From Chitinophagaceae bacterium (lineage in GTDB: Bacteria > Bacteroidota > Bacteroidia > Chitinophagales > Chitinophagaceae), in contig JAIEQT010000191.1 in NCBI GenBank assembly GCA_019747455.1, positions 1 to 5,648 on the forward strand: a DNA stretch of 5,648 nt, written 5' to 3'. Each line of letters starts with the position of its first letter. The first letter of the stretch is position 1. The notes beneath the pieces are model-generated. The model ran no database searches and was not told the DNA's origin. It saw nothing but the letters and a program-made list of their open reading frames with translations. Position numbers and translations under genes: made by a program. Below are positions 1 to 4,148 of the stretch, piece by piece.

Positions 1-16
1 AAATATGTATATTTTG

Positions 17-30
17 TATAATTTTAAGGA
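17..30 (+). promoter_or_regulatory. Leader of the Lrp gene: TATAAT-like box and AAGGA site
   Basis: TATAAT is at 17-22 and overlaps a near match to the Bacteroidota -7 box (TAATTTTA, 19-26). AAGGA at 26-30 could pair with 16S rRNA. It stands 6 bases before an ATG at 37 but 17 bases before the ATG at 48 that opens the Lrp frame. The two ATGs are in different frames and are separated by a run of eight T (40-47). No -33 element can be judged because the window starts here. The AAGGA string is clear; its function and the promoter are uncertain. Confidence 0.3.
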
Positions 31-47
31 ATAAATATGTTTTTTTT

Positions 48-542
48 ATGCCAAAACCTACTCCTAAAGGCGAATCCACTACTGTTCAGGCGCTCGATAC
101 CAAAGACTTGCACATTTTAAGGCTCTTGCAACAGAATGCCCGCATCACAGTGAAAGAAATCTCAGATCAGGTTCATTTAAGCACAACGCCCGTTCATGAA
201 CGCATAAAAAGAATGGAGGAGCATGGAGTAATTAAGCAATATGCTACGTTGGTAGATCCTGCCAAGGTAAAAAAAGGATTAATGGTTATTTGCTATGTAT
301 CCTTAAAGCAACATGATAAAACGGCGGGGGGCAAGTTTATTAAACGAATGCATGAATTTACTGAGGTAATTGAATGCTATAATATTTCGGGTGAATTCGA
401 CTTTATGTTAAAAGTAGTTGCCGAGAATATGGATGACTATTATAGTTTTCATGTGAACAAATTAAGTCAGGCCGAAAACCTCGGTCATGTTCAAAGTGTA
501 TTTGTAATGGGGGTGATCAAGCAAACACATGTGTTGGTGTAG
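48..542 (+). CDS. Lrp/AsnC family transcriptional regulator
   Basis: This is a DNA-binding regulator of the feast/famine (Lrp/AsnC) family, which usually forms dimers to octamers and senses amino acids or related small molecules. An N-terminal helix-turn-helix spans residues 17-65, opening with LDTKDLHILRLLQQNAR and containing the recognition-helix stretch STTPVHERIKRME. A ligand-binding RAM domain follows at about 78-155, with the family's Gly-x-x-Asp turn at G115/D118 (GEFD). The 164 aa length is normal for the family, with about 16 extra polar residues before the HTH. ATG 48 is the first in-frame ATG, but its spacing to the only Shine-Dalgarno-like site is long, so the exact start is uncertain. 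The effector and targets cannot be told from sequence. It converges on the lactamase gene with 7 bp between the stop codons, so no regulatory link is implied. Confidence 0.93.
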   Translation: MPKPTPKGESTTVQALDTKDLHILRLLQQNARITVKEISDQVHLSTTPVHERIKRMEEHGVIKQYATLVDPAKVKKGLMVICYVSLKQHDKTAGGKFIKRMHEFTEVIECYNISGEFDFMLKVVAENMDDYYSFHVNKLSQAENLGHVQSVFVMGVIKQTHVLV

Positions 543-554
543 TCAATAGTCAAT
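540..554. repeat. Two-copy 7-bp tandem repeat TAGTCAA across a convergent gene junction
   Basis: TAGTCAA occurs twice in direct succession (540-546 and 547-553) and the next base (554) continues the period. The first copy contains the TAG stop of the Lrp gene. The second copy contains the TCA that is the reverse-strand TGA stop of the lactamase gene. The repeat therefore makes up the whole 7-bp spacer and both stop codons. Two copies are too few to exclude chance. The same 7-bp period recurs at 4064-4143 with a different unit. Confidence 0.5.
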
Positions 555-1263
555 TGCGAAAGTCCTTGATTAATTTAATCGTATGCTCAATAGATTTAAT
601 ATCCTCCCAACCTTGATGTCCGGGTATAATGTAATGTGGATTAGGAAATTTTTGCTGTACTCTCTTTAATGTTTCAGGATATGCTTTTATATTTCCGTCA
701 CCTACAAATCCAATATCGGTGGCTTCGGTACTTTTGATTAAACAGCCCCCATAAAGCACGCTGCTTTGTGGAAACCAAATAACAATATTATCTACCGTAT
801 GCCCTTCTCCCGGATAAAATATTTCTATTTTTTTCCCACCTATACTTAAAGTGGTGTCTTTATGTAAAATATACTCAGCTCTCGGTTTTTGTTGTGCAGC
901 AGAAATTGAATCTGTTTTCGCAATCGTAAAAGTTTTTATACCCATTTTTCTATAATAGGTTAAGCCCGCCGTTCTATCGGCATGCCAATGAGTTGAAATA
1001 CAAGCCGATACGCTCTTTCCATGTTTTTTCAGGATACTATCTAGCAAGCGCTGAAACTGTGTGGTGTCCCATGGGGTATCTACCATTATTACCCCTCTCG
1101 GTGTAATGCAGTACAAACCATTGGCTTCAAATTTTTCATTATTATAATAGTTGTAAGTTTTGTATACATAAATGGAAGGAGTAAGTTTTTTTATGATCAA
1201 TGGCTGTTGTGCTGAGCAATCAAATATGTATAATAAAAAGAATAATGTTATAAAGTTTTTCAT
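550..1263 (-). CDS. bla: Subclass B1 metallo-beta-lactamase, secreted
   Basis: Zinc-dependent hydrolase expected to open the beta-lactam ring, probably including carbapenems, in the periplasm. All six B1 ligands can be placed. The Zn1 site is H92, H94 (in STHWHADRTAG) and H155 (GEGHTVDN). The Zn2 site is D96, C174 (YGGCLIKS) and H216 (IIPGHQGW). K177, three residues after the cysteine, matches the substrate-carboxylate lysine of B1 enzymes. F186 sits where many B1 enzymes have the oxyanion-region Asn (LGN becomes IGF). An N-terminal hydrophobic segment (residues 4-14) ends in CSA|QQ, a plausible signal peptidase I site after A18. C16 lacks a good lipobox. The 237 aa length fits the family. 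The start codon lies just before the signal peptide and has no Shine-Dalgarno site. The gene is divergent from a Crp-like regulator with a 39-bp gap. The class is secure; the substrate range is inferred. Confidence 0.93.
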   Translation of the reverse strand: MKNFITLFFLLYIFDCSAQQPLIIKKLTPSIYVYKTYNYYNNEKFEANGLYCITPRGVIMVDTPWDTTQFQRLLDSILKKHGKSVSACISTHWHADRTAGLTYYRKMGIKTFTIAKTDSISAAQQKPRAEYILHKDTTLSIGGKKIEIFYPGEGHTVDNIVIWFPQSSVLYGGCLIKSTEATDIGFVGDGNIKAYPETLKRVQQKFPNPHYIIPGHQGWEDIKSIEHTIKLIKDFRN

Positions 1264-1302
1264 AAACTATTATTAGTACTAAATTACGGTATCTAGTTTT
1301 AT
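1264..1302. promoter_or_regulatory. Divergent lactamase/Crp-like control region with palindrome
   Basis: This 39-bp spacer separates two divergent start codons. It holds a perfect 10-bp palindrome, TTAGTACTAA (1273-1282), near its middle. A wider inverted pair, AAACTA (1264-1269) and TAGTTT (1294-1299), brackets it. A weak reverse-strand -7-like box, TAATTTAG, lies at 1279-1286 and overlaps the palindrome. No -33 TTG was found at a suitable distance on either strand, so the promoters probably reach into the coding regions. Operator function is inferred from position and symmetry. Confidence 0.4.
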
Positions 1303-1872
1303 ATGATCGATATTTTACGTCAACATATTATTGGCCGACTTGGAAATGATATAGATAATTTGGAAACTGTGTTAAACTATTTTAAACCTTTATCGGTTGA
1401 TCGGAATCAATATCTGGTAAAGCAAGGCGAGGTCTGTAAATATGTTTATTTTATTGCGAAAGGCTGTTTGCAGGTATTTGTTTACGATAACGAGATGAAT
1501 GAAACTACCAGAGATATTGTAACAGAAGGAACTTGGTGCTCCGAACTATTAAGCTTTGGGAGTGGTAAACCGGCTACAGAAAATATTAGAACAGTGGAGC
1601 CATGTGAGCTATTAGCTATCGATAAACAAAGCTTTCAAATGATGGTAGAAACAATACCACAATTTGATAAAGTATATAAGCAGATCCTTGAAACATCTTA
1701 TGCCAATTCGGTGTATCGGATCAACACTTTTGTAGCTTTATCGGCTTTAGAAAGAGTTAAATGGTTGATGGAGTTCAGACCAAAGCTTATGACACGTGTG
1801 TCGAGCAAACTCATCGCTTCCTATTTAGGCATCAATAAAGATGTTTTTAGCAGGTTAAAAGCCAAATTATAA
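1303..1872 (+). CDS. Crp/Fnr family transcriptional regulator (cNMP-binding fold)
   Basis: One-component regulator with the Crp/Fnr layout. A cyclic-nucleotide-type beta-barrel spans about residues 22-115, with the typical opening YLVKQGEVCKYVYFIAKGCLQVF at 37-59 (glycines 42 and 54). A dimer helix spans about 118-140. A short C-terminal helix-turn-helix lies at 164-189, reading SSKLIASYLGINKDVFSRLK. The Arg-x-Ser phosphate-binding signature of true cAMP receptors is not evident, and there is no N-terminal Cys cluster as in oxygen-sensing Fnr. It may therefore bind another ligand or none, as is common for Bacteroidota paralogues. At 189 aa it ends right after the recognition helix, which is normal for this group. 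It is divergent from the lactamase gene and lies 78 bp upstream of the YCII/DoxX-like pair, so either could be a target. The effector is unknown. Confidence 0.9.
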   Translation: MIDILRQHIIGRLGNDIDNLETVLNYFKPLSVDRNQYLVKQGEVCKYVYFIAKGCLQVFVYDNEMNETTRDIVTEGTWCSELLSFGSGKPATENIRTVEPCELLAIDKQSFQMMVETIPQFDKVYKQILETSYANSVYRINTFVALSALERVKWLMEFRPKLMTRVSSKLIASYLGINKDVFSRLKAKL

Positions 1873-1889
1873 AATGTAGACTTTTGTCA

Positions 1890-1920
1890 TTGCATATTCG
1901 TCTTTTACTTTTCATTTTTG
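1890..1920 (+). promoter_or_regulatory. Bacteroidota-type promoter upstream of the YCII gene
   Basis: A TTG at 1890-1892 and a CATTTTTG box at 1913-1920 are 20 bases apart. This fits the Bacteroidota primary-sigma pattern (-33 TTG, -7 TAnnTTTG) with a single C-for-T change in the -7 box. Transcription would begin near 1926, giving a leader of about 25 nt that is A/T-rich before the ATG at 1951. It lies in the only substantial gap between the Crp-like gene and the YCII gene, which supports a separate two-gene transcript. Confidence 0.5.
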
Positions 1921-1950
1921 TGGTATCATCTAACATTAAAAACTTCAAAA

Positions 1951-2304
1951 ATGAAAGAGTATCTATTGTTGTTTAGAAATGCGAGTGGAGAAAATGGCTA
2001 TTTGGCTACCACACAGGATATGAATGAAGATATGCCTAAGTGGCAAGCTTGGATCGGCAGTATTGCCATGCAAGGTAAGTTGGTACATACTGCGCCAATA
2101 GAATATAATGCTTCAATTGTAACCAATACTGGTGTTGCTGCAGGCCCACATAAAGAGGCAAATTCGGTATTGGTTTCGGGTTATTTGATTTGTAAAAGTG
2201 ATAATCTCGAAGAAGTAGAAGCGTGGAGTAAAACTTGCCCTATTCTCAAATACCCTGAGAGTTCAGTAGAGGTTAGACCCTTAGTGCCTTTTCCTATCAG
2301 CTAA
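1951..2304 (+). CDS. YCII-related (YciI/DGPF-like) domain protein
   Basis: Small cytoplasmic protein of the YCII-related, dimeric alpha+beta-barrel type. The fold is related to YciI and to proteins annotated as PhnB/DGPF; biochemical roles are poorly known. The 117 aa chain opens with the strand MKEYLLLFRN. A helix follows at about 27-42 (DMPKWQAWIGSIAMQGKL). The diagnostic stretch is GPHKEANSVLVSGYLICKSDNLEEVEAW (65-92), then P97 and the closing strand VEVRPLVPF. The motif usually read as DGPF is here A-G-P-H (64-67), so the eponymous Asp and Phe are absent. The frame also runs upstream to a TTG at 1918, but that codon lies inside the promoter box. ATG 1951 matches the usual family start and was chosen. 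It is cotranscribed with the DoxX-like gene (10-bp gap). Confidence 0.82.
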   Translation: MKEYLLLFRNASGENGYLATTQDMNEDMPKWQAWIGSIAMQGKLVHTAPIEYNASIVTNTGVAAGPHKEANSVLVSGYLICKSDNLEEVEAWSKTCPILKYPESSVEVRPLVPFPIS

Positions 2305-2314
2305 AATTTTAATC

Positions 2315-2731
2315 ATGGACAAAATATTAAATACCGGAAGATATATTTTCCCGCTTTCTTTTCTGCTATATGTAGGACTACATCTAGGTAAGCCGGATGT
2401 GGGAGCTTCTTTCGTTCCAAGCTTTATACCCCTCCCTTATTTTTGGAATTATTTCACGTTGGTTTGTATCTTACTATTTATTGTTAGTGCTTTGATAGGT
2501 AAGTTCGACAAGCTTGCGTATTGCCTCATGGCATTGTACGTAATACTTATGGCACTCTTGGTTCATTTACCAAGGGCTATGGGTAATGGATTAGAAAACA
2601 CTGCTATGATGGCTAATGTAGATAGAGAAAAAGAACTCGAAATGGTAAATTTCTTCAGGAATATTATGGTAACAGGCGCTTTGTTAGCTTTTGCAAAGTT
2701 TGTAGCGAAGGATAATAGGGTAGTGGGTTAA
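2315..2731 (+). CDS. DoxX-like four-helix membrane protein
   Basis: Integral inner-membrane protein of 138 aa. Hydrophobic segments at about 10-25, 44-62, 66-85 and 113-131 give the four-helix topology of the DoxX/DoxX-like families. A polar loop with conserved-looking charges (residues 86-112) lies between helices 3 and 4. H23 in helix 1 and H84 at the end of helix 3 are polar residues in or near membrane segments. Family members have been linked to quinol oxidase accessory subunits and to thiol or redox homeostasis, but many are uncharacterised and the assignment here rests on topology and general resemblance. The start ATG is the first codon of the frame after the upstream stop. The gene is second in a unit with the YCII gene (10-bp gap) and is followed 8 bp later by a strong hairpin. 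Confidence 0.7.
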   Translation: MDKILNTGRYIFPLSFLLYVGLHLGKPDVGASFVPSFIPLPYFWNYFTLVCILLFIVSALIGKFDKLAYCLMALYVILMALLVHLPRAMGNGLENTAMMANVDREKELEMVNFFRNIMVTGALLAFAKFVAKDNRVVG

Positions 2732-2739
2732 ATTGATCA

Positions 2740-2773
2740 AACCTTTGGAAAGTTCTACAACTTTCCAAAGGTT
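2740..2773. terminator. Bidirectional terminator hairpin, perfect 15-bp stem
   Basis: AACCTTTGGAAAGTT (2740-2754) is exactly complementary to AACTTTCCAAAGGTT (2759-2773) around a 4-base loop, CTAC. The hairpin fills the 50-bp gap between the convergent DoxX-like gene (stop ends at 2731) and SnoaL-like gene (stop begins at 2782). On the + strand it is followed by ATTAAGTTTT, on the - strand by a weaker T-rich stretch. It lacks a long clean U-tract, so it may act as a terminator, a 3'-end stabiliser or both. The symmetric position suggests use by both genes. Confidence 0.82.
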
Positions 2774-2781
2774 ATTAAGTT

Positions 2782-3132
2782 TTACGCAAAGAAACGTTCC
2801 CGAATAATTTTACCATCCTCCCAATCTTGTATAGCTACTTCTGTTACTTTGAATGGCTCACCTGCTACATCAAAATCGAATGACCATACGATAAAAGTTC
2901 TATTATCGGCAACTACTTTTCCTTTACAGCTAAAATCCCTAATATTAGAAATTTTTGAAGCGAAAATTCTTCCATTCTCAATATTAGCCATTTTACCTTT
3001 TACCAAGATACCATCGAGGTCGGTTTTCATTAACTCTTCGTGGTAGTATCGCTCAAAAGCGATTTCCCATTTTCCTTCGAGTGTCAGTTGAACCAGATCG
3101 TCTACCGCAGTTTGCATTTGTACTGTTGTCAT
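2782..3132 (-). CDS. SnoaL/NTF2-like domain protein
   Basis: Small soluble protein of 116 aa with the outline of the NTF2/SnoaL cone fold. N-terminal helices (residues 5-35) carry the LVQLTLEGKWEIAFERYYHEE pattern. A G-K-x-x-x helix region follows (46-60). Then come beta strands including VVADNRTFIVWSFDFDV (73-89) and the characteristic ending VAIQDWEDGKIIRERFF (99-115), where D-G-K-I is the usual turn. NTF2-like proteins range from polyketide cyclases and isomerases to ligand-binding pockets with no known reaction, so no substrate is claimed. There is no signal peptide, so it should be cytoplasmic. The ATG lies directly after an A-rich leader. It is divergent from an HxlR regulator across 85 bp containing a probable operator, which makes it the likeliest target of that regulator. 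Confidence 0.75.
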   Translation of the reverse strand: MTTVQMQTAVDDLVQLTLEGKWEIAFERYYHEELMKTDLDGILVKGKMANIENGRIFASKISNIRDFSCKGKVVADNRTFIVWSFDFDVAGEPFKVTEVAIQDWEDGKIIRERFFA

Positions 3133-3150
3133 TTTGTTTTATTTTCCCGA

Positions 3151-3158
3151 CAAAATTG
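3151..3158 (-). promoter_or_regulatory. Candidate -7 box for the SnoaL-like gene
   Basis: Read on the reverse strand this is CAATTTTG, a match to TAnnTTTG with the same C-for-T change as the box at 1913-1920. It ends 18 bp before the ATG of the SnoaL-like gene, which would leave a leader of about 11 nt. No TTG was found at the expected upstream distance on that strand, so support is limited to one element and position. Confidence 0.25.
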
Positions 3159-3184
3159 AAAATATTTATCTTCACTGTAAAAAA

Positions 3185-3210
3185 TGTAAGTACCTACAAT
3201 TTGGTAAGTA
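3185..3210. promoter_or_regulatory. Probable HxlR operator in the divergent spacer
   Basis: TGTAAGTACCTACA (3185-3198) is a 14-bp palindrome with one mismatched pair and a GTAC centre. GTAAGTA recurs at 3204-3210, 18 bp downstream of its first copy at 3186-3192. HxlR-family dimers bind short inverted repeats near their own promoters, and GTAAGTA-type half sites resemble those of characterised members as far as I recall. The site ends 7 bp before the HxlR start codon and faces the SnoaL-like gene, so it could govern both. Symmetry and repeats are visible; binding is inferred. Confidence 0.5.
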
Positions 3211-3217
3211 TCGTTTT

Positions 3218-3571
3218 ATGAGAAAAACTACATCAACAAATTATACTAATGAAATGGTAATAACGGCTAAATGTCCGATTACTTTTACCATGCTTGCAAT
3301 TGGCGGTAGGTGGAAACTAATCATCATTTGGCACTTACGCTTGAAAGCCCTTCGCTACAATGAATTAAAAAAAGCAATCCCGAATATTTCGGAGAAAATG
3401 TTGATTCAGCAATTAAAGGATTTGGAAAAAGACAATTGGATAATTAAAAAAAATTATCACGAAATTCCTCCCCGAACCGATTATAGTCTTTCAAAATTAG
3501 GGAAGTCATTTATTCCGATATTAGAGAACATCTATACATGGGGAGTAAAAAATAAGATTACAGAAAAGTAG
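3218..3571 (+). CDS. HxlR family winged-helix transcriptional regulator
   Basis: One-component regulator of the HxlR (DUF24) winged-helix family, whose studied members (YodB, CatR, HypR, HxlR) respond to electrophiles, oxidants or formaldehyde. The 117 aa chain shows the family signature CPITFTMLAIGGRWKLIIIWHL (19-40). The HTH follows with RYNELKKAIPNISEKMLIQQLKDLEKD (46-72), and then the wing with IPPRTDYSLSKLGKS (83-97). C19 is at the position of the conserved N-terminal cysteine used for redox sensing in several members; redox use here is inferred. The frame extends upstream to a TTG at 3134, but that stretch contains the operator-like repeats and does not look like protein. ATG 3218 (MRKTTSTNY) matches the typical N-terminus. 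It is divergent from the SnoaL-like gene and its stop is 4 bp from the convergent GNAT stop. Confidence 0.92.
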   Translation: MRKTTSTNYTNEMVITAKCPITFTMLAIGGRWKLIIIWHLRLKALRYNELKKAIPNISEKMLIQQLKDLEKDNWIIKKNYHEIPPRTDYSLSKLGKSFIPILENIYTWGVKNKITEK

Positions 3572-3575
3572 AATT

Positions 3576-4058
3576 CTATAGTTGTATCTCCATAATATAA
3601 TCGTCCATCACATAACCGTGATCCAGTTCAAAAATCATTTCTCTTTGTACGCTAAAACCCATATGCTCGTAGAAAGCTTTGGCGTTGTTATGCTTGTTTA
3701 CTTGTAATATCAAATGCTTACCACCATTTGCTTTAGCATAATTTTTTACTTGTGCTAACAAGGCTTTACCGGCACCTGTTTTTTGGATATTGGGTAAAAC
3801 ATAGAGTTTATTCAATTTGAAGATACCTTCTTCCTCTTTCGAAACCGAAGCAAAGGCAATGGGGTTATTATCAAACTCAAAAATGTAGAATTGATGATTG
3901 CTTTGTATTTGTTTAGTAAGCGATTCGTTACTATACATTAAATCAAGCATATAGTCTATCTGCCCCTGTGATATAATACCCCCATAGGTACTGGGCCATG
4001 TTCGTTCCGCAATGCTACGGATGGTTGGGATGTCTGATATAGTTGCGGTTCGTATCAT
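3576..4058 (-). CDS. GNAT family N-acetyltransferase
   Basis: Acetyl-CoA-dependent N-acetyltransferase of 160 aa, cytoplasmic. An N-terminal helical part (IRTATISDIPTIRSIAERTW, 2-21) leads to the core strands (57-88). Motif A follows with LNKLYVLPNIQKTGAGKALL (82-101), where Q92-K-T-G-A-G97 forms the acetyl-CoA pyrophosphate loop (Q/R-x-x-G-x-G/A). Motif B, with NNAKAFYEHMGF (124-135), carries the usual Asn and Tyr. The C-terminal MDDYIMEIQL strand completes the fold. GNAT substrates (proteins, amino acids, polyamines, drugs) cannot be predicted from this. The start is an ATG five bases downstream of a heptad repeat block, with no Shine-Dalgarno site. It follows valS on the same strand after 90 bp of repeat-rich spacer, so it may be read through from valS or have a promoter within the spacer that I cannot identify. 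Confidence 0.9.
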   Translation of the reverse strand: MIRTATISDIPTIRSIAERTWPSTYGGIISQGQIDYMLDLMYSNESLTKQIQSNHQFYIFEFDNNPIAFASVSKEEEGIFKLNKLYVLPNIQKTGAGKALLAQVKNYAKANGGKHLILQVNKHNNAKAFYEHMGFSVQREMIFELDHGYVMDDYIMEIQL

Positions 4059-4063
4059 ATTAG

Positions 4064-4143
4064 TTTCGGGTTTCGGGATACGGGTTATGGGTTACGGGTC
4101 AAAAAGAACTCGTATTCCGAAACGCGTATCTCGTAACTCTTAT
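4064..4143. repeat. Heptanucleotide-repeat inverted structure between valS and the GNAT gene
   Basis: Left arm (4064-4098): five tandem 7-mers with consensus TTWCGGG. Units 1 and 2 are TTTCGGG, unit 3 ATACGGG, unit 4 TTATGGG and unit 5 TTACGGG, so GGG recurs at exactly 7-bp steps from 4068 to 4096. A 10-base A-rich loop (4099-4108) follows. Right arm (4109-4143): five degenerate 7-mers of the complementary type, consensus near CTCGTAW. Folding the arms pairs 23 of 35 positions by Watson-Crick rules, plus 5 G-T wobbles when read on the + strand. The block fills nearly all of the 90-bp spacer. It may be a dispersed intergenic repeat family, a transcript-end hairpin for valS or a 5' element of the GNAT mRNA. 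Structure is seen; function is unknown. Confidence 0.85.
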
Positions 4144-4148
4144 AAAAA

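Noticed and set aside
550..606. Possible terminator for the Lrp gene inside the lactamase 3' end
   Set aside because: The A/T-rich stretch around 570-605 gives no stable hairpin with a T-tract, and the 7-bp spacer itself cannot form one.
1216..1263. Lipoprotein signal for the lactamase, because C16 lies near the end of the hydrophobic segment
   Set aside because: The residues before C16 are I-F-D, which do not make a lipobox (Gly/Ala/Ser is expected just before Cys). Cleavage after CSA by signal peptidase I fits better.
1879..1888. GACTTTTGTC short inverted repeat between the Crp-like and YCII genes
   Set aside because: Only three base pairs around a TTTT loop. It is too short for a terminator, and the wider sequence shows no extended symmetry that would support an operator.
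1918..1950. N-terminal extension of the YCII protein from a TTG start
   Set aside because: The TTG is part of the -7 promoter box at 1913-1920, and the added residues are unlike the family. ATG 1951 gives the usual start.
2849..3046. Open frame of 65 codons on the + strand
   Set aside because: It lies wholly antisense inside the SnoaL-like gene, has no family features and has no promoter or ribosome site of its own.
3134..3217. N-terminal extension of HxlR from a TTG start
   Set aside because: The extension would cover the operator-like repeats and the divergent promoter region. ATG 3218 gives the normal HxlR length and N-terminus.
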